The position numbers and the translations under genes are program-made. Below, one piece after another: positions 33,911 to 43,275 of a stretch of 64,000 nt of DNA; within the stretch, counting starts at the first letter, position 1; the number at the start of each line of letters is the position of its first letter. The stretch covers positions 914,001 to 978,000 of the forward strand of contig NZ_CP129236.1 in NCBI RefSeq assembly GCF_030413615.1, read 5' to 3'. Below the pieces are notes generated by a model. That model was not told where the DNA came from and did no database searches. It saw only the letters and a program-made list of their open reading frames with translations. The DNA comes from Planococcus shixiaomingii (GTDB lineage Bacteria; Bacillota; Bacilli; Bacillales_A; Planococcaceae).

Positions 33911-35395
33911 TTAAAGAATGAGGCTTCCAGATATAGACCTGGCCGCATGAATGCCGCTTACAGCGACCCCGATCGTACCACCGCCAGGAAAGATATGGTC
34001 CCCGCTAAGATAAAGATTCGGCAAGCCGGAGTGGTGAGAAATGGAATTGAACAAAGCGTTGTCCAATGTTTGCGGAAACCCTCCAACATAACCTTTTGGC
34101 CGACCCGTATAGCGTTCCCATCCTTTTGGAGCGCCGGTTTCTAAATGGACAATGGACTCCCGGAAATGTGGAACTGTTTCATCTATTGCTTGAAGCATCC
34201 GTTCCGTCACCATTTCCCGCATAGCATCATATTTTTCTTTTGTATCCCACAGGTGGGCTTTGGAATGAGTGGAAACCGTTACCGTTTGAAAACCTTCAGG
34301 GGCACGCCGCAAGTCGCCGGGCTGGGAAGCCGACATGAAAAAGTGGCTGCCTTCTGACAGCTCTTCGGTAGAGTTGCTGGAGATCTGCCGGAAAGGCGGC
34401 AAAGGCGAAATCAGCTTGCGGAAATCCACTGCTAGATAGAGGGTCAAAGTGGTCCAGGTCGGTGTTGTCAATCCTTCACGGAGTGGTTTTTTGAGCTTCT
34501 GTATCATATCCGGCTCTAAGATCCCCGGCAATTGATGGATCGGCACATTCAAGACAATATCTGTGGCTTCATAGCGGTTGCCGCGATGGTCTGAGGCTAT
34601 CCAGATAGAGCCTGCTTGTTCTAGTTTAGTGACAGTCCGCCTTTTTTTGAGAACGCCGCCATTTTCCAGGATGCTTTCAGCCATTCGTTCAGCCATTTCG
34701 TATAACCCACCGGGAACGTAATAAGCTCCTTCGTGGTAAATATCGAGTGCGACAGCCGCGAGCAAGAAAGAAACGCTTTTGCTGTCTGTTTGCATGCTGT
34801 CGATCAATAAGCCATCCAGCATGTGGCGGAAGGGAGAAAGCTGGTCCAAGTGATGGCGCTTTAGCCGTTGTCCGAGAGTTTGATTGAAAACAGGCAAAAG
34901 TTTACTGTGCTGAAGCCGGAAAGAGCGGACCAAGTACATCCACTCTTTAAGCGTCGCGGGAGGCAGAGCAGGCAAAGGACCCATCAGTGTCCGAACAATA
35001 GAGGCAGTTTCATAAATCTCCCGATAGAAGCTGCGCAAGTTTTTTTCATGCTCCGGGAAATGCCTGACCATTTGATCGACATGTCGGGCCCGATTTTTCA
35101 TGAACACGAAAGTCATTCCAGGGTGCACCATTTCCATGACGGTTTCAAGCGGTTCGAGTGGCAAAGGTTTCTCTAGATAGCGGAACACCCGTTCATGGAT
35201 GCCATTTGGCTCAAGACCCATTCCAAGTGTTGCTCCGACCGGAAATAAGTATTTGTGTCGCTTGAACTTTCCCGCGCTGCCTCCGAATTCAGAGGATGCT
35301 TCAAGCAAAATAACTTCAACTCCATGTTTTGCGAGTAAAGAAGCTGCAGTTAATCCGCCTATCCCTGCTCCAATGACCAGAACTTTTTTGTTCAT
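33911..35395 (-). CDS. CrtN-like FAD-dependent desaturase/oxidoreductase
   Basis: About 494 residues from ATG 35395 (AAGGAGGGG upstream). The N-terminal Rossmann motif is VLVIGAGIGGLTAASLLA with a downstream Glu, and the C-terminal FAD motif is LYLSGDHIFPGGGTIGVAVSG, both typical of phytoene/diapophytoene desaturase and carotenoid isomerase-like flavoproteins. Planococci are pigmented, so a carotenoid role is plausible, but no other crt gene is adjacent. Exact reaction unknown. Confidence 0.82.
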   Translation of the reverse strand: MNKKVLVIGAGIGGLTAASLLAKHGVEVILLEASSEFGGSAGKFKRHKYLFPVGATLGMGLEPNGIHERVFRYLEKPLPLEPLETVMEMVHPGMTFVFMKNRARHVDQMVRHFPEHEKNLRSFYREIYETASIVRTLMGPLPALPPATLKEWMYLVRSFRLQHSKLLPVFNQTLGQRLKRHHLDQLSPFRHMLDGLLIDSMQTDSKSVSFLLAAVALDIYHEGAYYVPGGLYEMAERMAESILENGGVLKKRRTVTKLEQAGSIWIASDHRGNRYEATDIVLNVPIHQLPGILEPDMIQKLKKPLREGLTTPTWTTLTLYLAVDFRKLISPLPPFRQISSNSTEELSEGSHFFMSASQPGDLRRAPEGFQTVTVSTHSKAHLWDTKEKYDAMREMVTERMLQAIDETVPHFRESIVHLETGAPKGWERYTGRPKGYVGGFPQTLDNALFNSISHHSGLPNLYLSGDHIFPGGGTIGVAVSGIHAARSISGSLIL

Positions 35396-35659
35396 TTTCA
35401 CCCCTCCTTCAAACTCATTATGCAATTTTGTATAATAAATGTAAAAGTTTATTGACTGTAAAAATAAAAAAACAGCGGCTAAATAAATATTTAAAAAGCA
35501 TACAAAATAAGTTTTATAATATTAGAAAATTCTGATAAATATACAGGAATCGACAATGCCATTGTCGAATTTATTAAGCACATAGAAAAGAGAAGAGCCA
35601 CACCTATAGCTGTTGGTGTTTTCTCGTGACGTCATAGAAAAATAGAGGGGGGAAAGAAG

Positions 35660-36025
35660 ATGTTGATCAATCCAAATGAATCGTACCTATCTGCTGCAAT
35701 TCCTGCTGATATGCAAAAGCTCTATGAAGAAATGCTGGTATACTGCGAAGAGTATGGCCCGAAAAAAGAAGAGTTGGAGGAAGACGATGAGGCGTCGATT
35801 TTATTGGACGATATCAGTCTTCTAAATCCCTTGGATAGAGCAAGCTGTGTCGAAGCGATTCGACTGCTCCACTATTTTTTGTACGAATACAGCTGGCATG
35901 AAGATAGCGCAATTGAAGAAAAAATCGAAGAACTAATAAAAAAGGCAAAAGAAATATTGCCGAACGAAAAACGTCCACGCCGTACTATGCGCCGATGGAT
36001 TATGCGGTTGGATGAAAGACAATAA
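35660..36025 (+). CDS. Hypothetical acidic protein
   Basis: 121 residues, not recognised. The start has GGGGGG and a good distance to ATG. The N-terminal two thirds are acidic and helical (ELEEDDEASILLDDISLLN), and the end is strongly basic (KRPRRTMRRWIMRLDERQ), suggesting a nucleic-acid or membrane-facing tail. It is alone between a divergent flavoprotein gene and a repeat. Confidence 0.65.
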   Translation: MLINPNESYLSAAIPADMQKLYEEMLVYCEEYGPKKEELEEDDEASILLDDISLLNPLDRASCVEAIRLLHYFLYEYSWHEDSAIEEKIEELIKKAKEILPNEKRPRRTMRRWIMRLDERQ

Positions 36026-36084
36026 CAAGTATATAACAGATTGTAGACAAAGTGCAGGATCGTTGAATAAGGATGCATAACCCA

Positions 36085-36235
36085 ACCAGACCGGCCACTT
36101 GCTTTCTGTGGGCTCGGCTTCAGCCTCCTCGTCACTGAAATCCATGCTCATGTCTCTGCATCGCTTTGCTAGCTTCGTCGCAAAGACGTGGCCTCACTAC
36201 CTTCGGCCAATGTCTTTCCTGCAGGACAGCGGAAG
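36085..36235 (+). repeat. Dispersed repeat block
   Basis: GC-rich 150-base stretch containing ATGTCTCTGCATCGCTTTGC and GCTAGCTTCGTCGCAAAG, which are inverted copies of segments at 18640-18710, plus a GGCTCGGCTTCAGCC segment related to 18525-18560. No gene. Confidence 0.75.
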
Positions 36236-36320
36236 TGCCATTACAGTTCTGATAAAATGTGTCTATTTATTCCGTCAGAAAGTTAATTATTCTTTTGTCC
36301 ACAAGCTCGTATAAGTCTAA

Positions 36321-36367
36321 TATAAAAGCGGCATTGCCCTCTTACCGAGAGCAACGCCGCTTTTATA
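36321..36367. terminator. Intrinsic terminator
   Basis: AAAAGCGGCATTGC pairs imperfectly with GCAACGCCGCTTTTA around CCTCTTACCGAGA; likely bidirectional. Confidence 0.75.
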
Positions 36368-36495
36368 TTGAACTTTTTGCAGTTTGATAAAAAAGTTTAA
36401 ATTATCTGACTTTTAAGTTGTAATTTTTAATGAAAAGTAGTATAAATAAAATGAACAAAAGTTATATAAAACTTATACAAAAAGGAGAGGACAAA

Positions 36496-37293
36496 ATGAA
36501 GAAAATTTTAACTTCTATTGCAGCTGCTGTCGCCTTGATTTTTATGACTATCGGAGGGGTTTATGCAGCGGATACCGCTAAAGTTAGGGTCGTCCATGCT
36601 TCGCCAGATGCTCCTGCAGTAGATGTCTACGTCAATGGGGATTTAACGTTAGAGAATGTTGCTTTCAAAGCGAACTCGGGATATTTGGATGTGCCAGCAG
36701 GAACACATGATGTCGAAGTTTTTGCCACTGGAACTGAATATGCTGAAGGTGAAGGCGTTCTGCGAGCTGATTTAGCTGTTGAAGCTGGGAAAGCTTATAC
36801 AGTAGCAGCAGCTAATACTGTTGACGCACTGGAATTCGTAGTAGCCGAAGATTCAATGGAAGTAACAGATGGGAAAGCAAAAGTTCGCGTAGGCCATTTA
36901 TCGCCGGACGCTCCAGCAGTTGACGTCGGCTTGATCGACGGAGACGCGCTCTTTAGCGGAGCAGAATTTCCTGGCATCACGGATTATGCAGAACTAGATC
37001 CGGGTACCTATGATTTGGAAATTCGCTTGCCAGATGGCACACAAGTCCTGCCACTGGAGGGAACTGAATTGGCGGCTGACACTGTCTATAGTGTCTTTGC
37101 TGTAAACAATGCAGATGCTCTTGAAGTAATTGCCTTGGTAGATTTTGAAAAAGCTGATTCGCCGAATGGCATGCCGACTACCGGTCTTGGAACGCCGGAT
37201 TCTCCACAAACTTCTTGGTTGCTGATGATTGGAGGTTTGATCCTGGTAGTTGGAGCGAGCGGTTTTGTCTGGAAAAAGCGTGTTCAAAACTAA
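36496..37293 (+). CDS. DUF4397 surface protein with sortase signal
   Basis: 265 residues from ATG 36496 (AAAGGAGAGG upstream). A signal peptide ends GGVYAA; two DUF4397 beta-sandwich repeats follow (about 25-115 and 125-215), each starting VRVVHASPDAPAVDVYV or VRVGHLSPDAPAVDVGL. The C-terminus has MPTTGLG, a hydrophobic helix (LLMIGGLILVVGASGFVW) and a KKR tail, a cell-wall sorting signal in which the usual LPxTG is MPTTG. The gene overlaps the following class F sortase gene, its likely dedicated enzyme. Confidence 0.85.
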   Translation: MKKILTSIAAAVALIFMTIGGVYAADTAKVRVVHASPDAPAVDVYVNGDLTLENVAFKANSGYLDVPAGTHDVEVFATGTEYAEGEGVLRADLAVEAGKAYTVAAANTVDALEFVVAEDSMEVTDGKAKVRVGHLSPDAPAVDVGLIDGDALFSGAEFPGITDYAELDPGTYDLEIRLPDGTQVLPLEGTELAADTVYSVFAVNNADALEVIALVDFEKADSPNGMPTTGLGTPDSPQTSWLLMIGGLILVVGASGFVWKKRVQN

Positions 37294-37906
37294 GTGGCTG
37301 ATCTGTTTTGCGCTGGTTTTTTTACAAGGATGCCAAAGCACAAAAGATGAAGTAAGTATCCGAAGCGAAAACATCGATTTTTCTTCAAAACAGTCAACGC
37401 CAGTTGTAGTTTCACAGCTACAGGTTGGAGAAAATCCGATTAATGAGGTTAAACGGACTGGCATAAAACCTGAATCGCTGCAAATTCCGGCAATTGGCGT
37501 AGAAGCCGCAGTACAGCATCTTGGCACGACAAAGGATGGAACGATGGCTGTGCCGGATAATATTGAAGATGTCAGCTGGTTTGAACCAGGGTACCAGCCG
37601 GGACAAAATGGCCGTGCCGTTATTGCTGGACATGTAGACGGATTGGACGGACCTGCTGTTTTTTGGGATCTTTCCAAATTAAAGCAGGGAGATAAAATTA
37701 TAGTTGAAGGGGAAACGGAGCAGCTCACATTCCAGGTTCATTCAATGGAGTCTGTGCCTCTGGAAATGACGAATGTGTCCACCGTCTTTGGCTATACGGC
37801 TTCGCCTGAATTGGTTCTTATAACCTGTTCGGGAACCTATAGCCATTCCCTTGGCACACGCGAGGAACGGCTAATCGTGTATGCCAGTTATATAGATGAG
37901 AAGTAA
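37280..37906 (+). CDS. Class F sortase
   Basis: 208 residues from GTG 37280, which lies inside the end of the DUF4397 gene (14-base overlap), after GGAAAAAGC. An N-terminal hydrophobic segment ends FLQGC, so it may be a lipoprotein or simple membrane anchor. The sortase barrel holds His118 (AGHVDG), Cys183 (LITCSGTYS) and Arg197 (EERLIV). It cleaves the sorting signal and attaches surface proteins to peptidoglycan; the overlapped gene is the evident substrate. Confidence 0.85.
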   Translation: MFKTKWLICFALVFLQGCQSTKDEVSIRSENIDFSSKQSTPVVVSQLQVGENPINEVKRTGIKPESLQIPAIGVEAAVQHLGTTKDGTMAVPDNIEDVSWFEPGYQPGQNGRAVIAGHVDGLDGPAVFWDLSKLKQGDKIIVEGETEQLTFQVHSMESVPLEMTNVSTVFGYTASPELVLITCSGTYSHSLGTREERLIVYASYIDEK

Positions 37907-37955
37907 CAAGAGGGCATTATCTTACCGAAAGGAAGGTAATGCCCTCTTGTTATTG
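37907..37955 (+). terminator. Intrinsic terminator after class F sortase gene
   Basis: AACAAGAGGGCATTA pairs with TAATGCCCTCTTGTT followed by ATTGTTTTATT. Confidence 0.85.
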
Positions 37956-38120
37956 TTTTATTAATAATTTATTGGTAAAAAAAGTTAAATATAAATGTTT
38001 TTGAAAATTAAAAATTAATTTCTAATAATCTTTGTAAGTTTTGAACATTTTGGTATGATAATAAAAACTAGAAATGATTTATCAAAAATAGCGTAATTAT
38101 AGTTCTTGGAGGCAACATCT

Positions 38121-40238
38121 ATGAAAAACAAAGCTACACAAACTGAGATAACTCCTATTGGCATATTAAAAGAAACTGATGCTGCAGAGAACTTTTTTTA
38201 TCAAGAGATGTTCGAAATTGTGATTCAAAATTCACCGGTCAGCATGTACATATTGGATGGTTGGGCTTTCTCCTTTATTAATCAGCAATTTTGTACCGTC
38301 ACTGGATACTCAAAAGAGGAATTTCAAACAGGCAGAGTTACGATAGAAGATTTATTTCATCCCGACGATTTGCCTATGGTAAAGGAAAGAATAAAGAAAA
38401 GAATCGAAAACCATGAAGGTTCTTCGCGATATCGATCAAGAGTATATAAGAAAAACGGGGAATTACTCCATGTAGAAATTCATGGAACAAAGATGGAGAG
38501 AAACGGAAAAATGCTTCTTTTTGGAACCGTCTTCGATGTTACAGCGGAAGTCACTGCAAATGTCCGGCTCCAGGAAAGCAAAGAACGGTATACGTCCTTA
38601 TTTTACAATAATCCGGATGCAATCTTTACGATGGATTTAGAAGGAGTTTTTACAGATGCAAATCCGGGCTGCGAAGAGCTGACCGGATATTCTTCAGAAG
38701 AATTGCTTGAGATGTCGTTTGCTCCATTGATCGTTTCTGAAGATTTGGCAACCACTCTCAATCATTTCCACGAAGCGCTGCAAGGGATTTCGGCAAATTA
38801 TGAAATTGCCATAAACCGGAGAGACGGCAAGAGAAGAAATATAGAAGTAACCAGTTTTCCAATGAAACATGGGGGCGAAATAATCGGAGCGTATGGCATC
38901 GCGAAAGATATCACAGACAAAGTCGAACACCAGAAAATTATGGAAGAACTTATTTTTTTTGATTCGTTAACTAAGCTGCCGAACCGCAAGCTGTTTGAAG
39001 ACCGGTTAAAACAGGTTTTTAAACAAGCGGAAGCAAATGAGAATCAGGCAGCTGTACTTTTTCTGGATTTGGACCGGTTCAAGTATATTAATGATTCCCT
39101 GGGCCATCACTTGGGGGATGAGTTTTTAAAAATTGTGGCCCAACGGTTAACAGAAAATGTCCGCAAAACGGATACAGTTGGACGATTCGCGGGAGATGAG
39201 TTTGCAATTCTGTTGCCCAATTCGGAAAAACACGAAGCCATAGCATTGGCAAAACGGCTAAACAAAGTGCTGGTTGAACCTTTTGAAGTCATGGGCCACT
39301 CCTTGTCGGTTTCTGCAAGTATTGGAGTTGCATTCAGTGGTGGTGCAGAAGAAAATGTCGATAGCTTAATTAAAAAAGCCGATACCGCGATGTACTATAC
39401 GAAAAAGTATGGGAAAAATAATTTTACTGTTTATTCGGAAGAGCTGGATTTGAAAACGGCTTATAAACTGGCCCTGGAGAAAGAGCTGAAGTCCGCCGTA
39501 GCCAATCAAGAATTTACTTTGCATTATCAACCGATCATCGATTTGAAAACGGGAGCGCTCCGGGCGATGGAGGCGCTGATCCGATGGAATCACCCGGAAC
39601 TCGGGCAAGTGCCGCCAGATAATTTCATTCCGATTTCTGAGGAAAGCGGCCAGATTATGGCTATCGGAAATTGGGTTTTGCACACTGCTTGTGCTCAAAA
39701 TAAGACTTGGCAGGATCTTGGCTACCCGCCGTTTAAAATGTGCGTCAACATTTCCGCCATCCAGTTGCAGCATCCGAATTTCGTCGAGACTGTCCAAACA
39801 ATGCTTGAAGAAACCGGCCTTGAGGCCAAGTGGCTGGAGATGGAAATGACGGAAAGCGTTTTGATGGAAAATACCCAAACGCTAAAAGACAGTTTGATCA
39901 ATTTGAAAGCGTTAGGAATTTCCATATCAATTGATGATTTTGGTACCGGTTATACTTCGCTCAGTTATTTAAGGCAGTTTTCGTTTGATCGCGTTAAAAT
40001 TGACCGCAGTTTTGTAGATGATATTTCTAAAGATTTAAATGGCAAGACCATCACTTCGACAATTATTTCATTGGCCCATAAATTGGGCATGCAAGTGATA
40101 GCCGAGGGCATCGAAGATGAATTGCAATTAGCATTCTTAATAGAAGAGAAATGCGACGAAGGCCAAGGCTATTACTTCAGCCGTCCTTTGCCTGCAGACG
40201 AACATGATTTGTGCAAACTTCCTAAAAAATATTGGTGA
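38121..40238 (+). CDS. PAS-PAS-GGDEF-EAL cyclic-di-GMP protein
   Basis: 705 residues from ATG 38121 (TTGGAGG upstream). Two PAS domains (about 30-145 and 155-265) precede a GGDEF domain (275-430) and an EAL domain (445-695). The cyclase site reads GRFAGDEFAILL, an AGDEF variant that can remain active, with FLDLDRFKYINDSLGH intact. The EAL domain has MEALIRW, CVNISA, EMTES, SIDDFGTGYTSLSYL, KIDRSFV, AEGIED and EGQGYYFSRP, so phosphodiesterase residues are all present. Soluble. Net activity is likely set by PAS signals. Confidence 0.9.
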   Translation: MKNKATQTEITPIGILKETDAAENFFYQEMFEIVIQNSPVSMYILDGWAFSFINQQFCTVTGYSKEEFQTGRVTIEDLFHPDDLPMVKERIKKRIENHEGSSRYRSRVYKKNGELLHVEIHGTKMERNGKMLLFGTVFDVTAEVTANVRLQESKERYTSLFYNNPDAIFTMDLEGVFTDANPGCEELTGYSSEELLEMSFAPLIVSEDLATTLNHFHEALQGISANYEIAINRRDGKRRNIEVTSFPMKHGGEIIGAYGIAKDITDKVEHQKIMEELIFFDSLTKLPNRKLFEDRLKQVFKQAEANENQAAVLFLDLDRFKYINDSLGHHLGDEFLKIVAQRLTENVRKTDTVGRFAGDEFAILLPNSEKHEAIALAKRLNKVLVEPFEVMGHSLSVSASIGVAFSGGAEENVDSLIKKADTAMYYTKKYGKNNFTVYSEELDLKTAYKLALEKELKSAVANQEFTLHYQPIIDLKTGALRAMEALIRWNHPELGQVPPDNFIPISEESGQIMAIGNWVLHTACAQNKTWQDLGYPPFKMCVNISAIQLQHPNFVETVQTMLEETGLEAKWLEMEMTESVLMENTQTLKDSLINLKALGISISIDDFGTGYTSLSYLRQFSFDRVKIDRSFVDDISKDLNGKTITSTIISLAHKLGMQVIAEGIEDELQLAFLIEEKCDEGQGYYFSRPLPADEHDLCKLPKKYW

Positions 40239-40242
40239 TAGA

Positions 40243-40280
40243 CAAAACCGGCATCCTTATAGAGGGGATGCCGGTTTTTA
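40243..40280 (+). terminator. Intrinsic terminator after PAS-GGDEF-EAL gene
   Basis: AAAACCGGCATCC and GGATGCCGGTTTTT around a 9-base loop. Confidence 0.9.
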
Positions 40281-40416
40281 TGCTTCTTTATTAAATAATC
40301 ATTGGACTGCTTCGGCGGAGTGATGTGAGAAGGATAAAACGTGCGATTTAGAGAATAAGATGATTGAATGAGGAAGGTTTATTTTGTACTTGCATCTTAA
40401 AAGGGGAGGGAAGACT

Positions 40417-41481
40417 TTGAAAAAGGAAAAGTTAGTTAGCATCATCGTCCCTGTCTACAACTCAGAAAGCTATATAGGAAATTGCATAACCAGTATTTTA
40501 AAACAAACATATGAAAATATTGAAGTGCTTCTTATAGACGACGGCTCTACAGATGGAAGCGGGAAGGTATGTAATGCATACGCTCAGTCAGACAACCGGA
40601 TAAGAGTTGTGCATCAAGAAAATGCCGGACCTTCAGCAGCCAGAAATAAAGGAATTGAAGCGGCAAGAGGAGAGTATGTTCAGTTCGTTGACGGCGATGA
40701 CACGATTGAGCCCGGCATGACAGAAGCGATGGTAGAAGCGCTTGGCGAGCAGCATCAGCTGGTAATCTGCGGCTTTAATAATGTAATAGAAGAAGACGGC
40801 CGGTTGGTCAGCGATGAAACCTTCTGTTTTTACAAAACCGGCAGCTTTGAAAAAGAAGAAGTTTTAAAATTCTTTGGCGAGCTTTACCGGGACTATTTTA
40901 TCCACTTTAACTGGAACAAAATTTATAGGTCTGCGATTATTATGGAACATGGATTGAGCTTTGATACCAATGTTATCCGGGGAGAAGACATGCTCTTTAA
41001 TCTGGACTATTTGGAAAAATGCAGCCGCATAAAAATTATCGGCAATCCTTTCTACAATTATATGACTTCCAATAGTGGTTCAATCACCAGCAAATTCCGC
41101 CCCAATCTTTTTGAAAACCAGCAATTGCTCTTCCAGAGAACGCGTGAATTCTTGCAGCGGAACAATGCGTATACCGGTAAAAATATGGACTTGGTCGAAG
41201 AATTTTATACCACTCGGGTTATGGCTTGCTTCTCCAATCTATTCCACCCTAAAAGCACCTTGACTTCAAACCAAATAAAAAAACACATACTGAAAATTAT
41301 GTGGGACGACCAGGTAAATGAAAAACTGGGTTATTTTAAGAGAGGAGATCTTGAAAAACTGCTCGTTGGATTTATGATTGCCAACAGAAAAGTCGAGTGG
41401 CTCTACTGGTATTTTATAATCAGGAGCACGATCCGCAAAATGCTAAACTTATTTGGGGCCAAATCAAAAAAATGGATATGA
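40417..41481 (+). CDS. GT2-family glycosyltransferase
   Basis: About 354 residues from TTG 40417, chosen for AAAGGGGAGGG at proper distance. The GT-A domain shows VSIIVPVYNSESYI, LIDDGSTDGSG and FVDGDDTIEPG (DxD). It lacks membrane helices. Relatives build exopolysaccharide, teichoic acid or capsule chains. No partner genes adjoin, so acceptor and sugar are unknown. Confidence 0.88.
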   Translation: MKKEKLVSIIVPVYNSESYIGNCITSILKQTYENIEVLLIDDGSTDGSGKVCNAYAQSDNRIRVVHQENAGPSAARNKGIEAARGEYVQFVDGDDTIEPGMTEAMVEALGEQHQLVICGFNNVIEEDGRLVSDETFCFYKTGSFEKEEVLKFFGELYRDYFIHFNWNKIYRSAIIMEHGLSFDTNVIRGEDMLFNLDYLEKCSRIKIIGNPFYNYMTSNSGSITSKFRPNLFENQQLLFQRTREFLQRNNAYTGKNMDLVEEFYTTRVMACFSNLFHPKSTLTSNQIKKHILKIMWDDQVNEKLGYFKRGDLEKLLVGFMIANRKVEWLYWYFIIRSTIRKMLNLFGAKSKKWI

Positions 41482-41518
41482 ATAAAGCCATACCCATTTT
41501 ACTTAAGCACAGTTTTAG

Positions 41519-42226
41519 CTAGCGCAAACTTCTTTCGCTTTCCCTGATTGCTTTGTTAAATGCTTTCTCAGGCTTCCTTATCATTCTCCCATGGCCCACG
41601 GCAAGCAGCTCTGGAGTAAAAGTTCGCAGCTTTTTAGCGCTTTCGAGTGCAAGCCTTTTATTCCAGGTGGCGAGTGCAGGGAAAGGGAACAGCGGTTTTA
41701 ATGTGCCTGATACGGCAACACCACCGCGAGTATGAAGCGCATCACCTGCAATTAAACTGTTGGTGCGCCGGTCAAGAAGCGAAATGGATCCTGGCGTATG
41801 TCCAGGAGAAAAAATCACTTCCAACGAACCGATAAAATCGCCTTCTGCAAGAAGGATGTCCGGTTTGGATTTGATGTTTTTTGGGACCCCACCTTTTATC
41901 GGATAGCCGGCTTCTTCCGGGAGCAGGCTTTTATCTCCAGCAAGTAAGCGGGCCTCTCTGGCGGAAATCGAAATGACAGCGTTCGGCAATTTCGCCCTCA
42001 ATGCATCGAGTGCACCGATATGATCACTGTGGGCGTGTGTCAAAATAATGTTTGTAATTGGTTTGCCGATCTTCCTTGCCGCTTTCAAAATGCCATTTAA
42101 GCTAAACGGCAGTGCAGCATCAATAAGCGTCAATTCATTGTCTTCTTCGACCAAATAGCAGCTTACAGGAAAAAAACGGGGCATGAAAGTCAACTGGTAA
42201 ACGGTGCCTTCTTGAATCATCTTCAC
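41519..42226 (-). CDS. Metallo-beta-lactamase fold hydrolase
   Basis: 235 residues. Metal ligands: HAHSDHIGAL, the Asp in IAGDALH, His in SPGHTPGSI and VGHGR. The length and lack of signal peptide suit glyoxalase II-like or other cytoplasmic MBL hydrolases. The start is GTG 42226 (ATG 42220 as alternative) after AAAGGAG. Substrate unknown. Confidence 0.88.
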   Translation of the reverse strand: MKMIQEGTVYQLTFMPRFFPVSCYLVEEDNELTLIDAALPFSLNGILKAARKIGKPITNIILTHAHSDHIGALDALRAKLPNAVISISAREARLLAGDKSLLPEEAGYPIKGGVPKNIKSKPDILLAEGDFIGSLEVIFSPGHTPGSISLLDRRTNSLIAGDALHTRGGVAVSGTLKPLFPFPALATWNKRLALESAKKLRTFTPELLAVGHGRMIRKPEKAFNKAIRESERSLR

Positions 42227-42453
42227 AAATACACCACTCCTTTTTCTGATTATACAACATAAGAACCAGCGTAAAAATTATATGTCAGAAAATTTTTATT
42301 TCTTTTTCTCGGGAAAAAAGTATAATGGATTCAACTCGTACTTATCGAGTTGCAAGTACAGGTCCGTTAGTTGGATGGAATTGAAGTCTTGCTTAAAAAG
42401 GCGCGAAGTGAATGTCGCCGCTAAGAAATTATCCATTGGATGGAGGGGTTGTA

Positions 42454-43206
42454 ATGTCGGAATACTGGGATACGTACGTTGATTTAATTGATGGCAAACC
42501 GGCATCAATCGTTTTGGATATGGAGGTTTCGCAAGAATTTGATGCGAAAGAGTATAAGTATGCCTTTGCGGCACGACTGCCTCTGAAAAAACCTAGCGAG
42601 GACGGCTTGCATGCAGGAGCTGAAGCGGATCGGCTGGCTATTATCGAAGAAGCTTTTATTGAAGCTGCAGAACATAGGCACTATATCAATGTCGGTAAAG
42701 TCACGACTGATGGCAAGCGGGATATGTTTTTCTACTCACTGCATGAAGATGAAGAAGCGCTTGCGCTGCTCGCGAACAAGCTTTATTTTTTAGCGGATTA
42801 TGAGATAGAGGTTTTTAAACTTGATGAAACCCGGAGTTGGGATTTTTATTTTGAATTTCTATATCCGGATTCTTTCCAGTTTCAGCGAATGGGAAACCAT
42901 GATGTGTTGGAGACGCTGGAGATGTCAGGAGATAGTCTGGAAGCTCCGAGGAAAGTTGAGCATTTCATCTTGTTCAAAGATAAAAAAATGATGAAGCAGT
43001 TTGCCAAAACCATTCAATATGAAGGCTTCACAATTGAAGACGGTTCATTTGAAAAAGATGGTGAAGGCAATTATATTGTGTATATTTCAAGAGTCGATTT
43101 TGTAACGTATAATGCCATCGATGAATTGACGGATTTGCTGCTGGAAATTTCAGCACAGTTTCAAGGGGAGTATGATGGATGGGAAACAATGGCCGTGACA
43201 GAGTAA
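42454..43206 (+). CDS. DUF695-RraB fusion protein
   Basis: About 250 residues from ATG 42454 (GGAGGGG upstream). The N-terminal half (1-130; WDTYVDLIDGKPASIVLD) matches DUF695, and the C-terminal half (about 145-245; HFILFKDKKMMKQFAKTIQYEG then VDFVTYNAIDELTDLLLEIS) resembles RraB, known in Gammaproteobacteria as an inhibitor of RNase E. Bacillales generally lack RNase E and use RNase Y and J, so the target here is unknown. Confidence 0.78.
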   Translation: MSEYWDTYVDLIDGKPASIVLDMEVSQEFDAKEYKYAFAARLPLKKPSEDGLHAGAEADRLAIIEEAFIEAAEHRHYINVGKVTTDGKRDMFFYSLHEDEEALALLANKLYFLADYEIEVFKLDETRSWDFYFEFLYPDSFQFQRMGNHDVLETLEMSGDSLEAPRKVEHFILFKDKKMMKQFAKTIQYEGFTIEDGSFEKDGEGNYIVYISRVDFVTYNAIDELTDLLLEISAQFQGEYDGWETMAVTE

Positions 43207-43226
43207 GCGGATAAATAAGCTAAAGG

Positions 43227-43275
43227 AAACAGGCTCTCTTTTCAAGCAATTGCTGAAAAGAGAGCCTGTTTTTGA
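43227..43275. terminator. Bidirectional terminator
   Basis: AAACAGGCTCTCTTTTCA pairs with TGAAAAGAGAGCCTGTTTTT; serves two converging genes. Confidence 0.92.

Noticed and set aside
36994..37728. 244-codon minus-strand open frame
   Set aside because: It lies wholly opposite the DUF4397 and class F sortase genes, which carry signal peptide, sorting signal and catalytic residues; no ribosome binding site or recognisable protein.
39366..39878. 170-codon minus-strand open frame
   Set aside because: Antisense to the GGDEF-EAL domains; no ribosome binding site or conserved motif.
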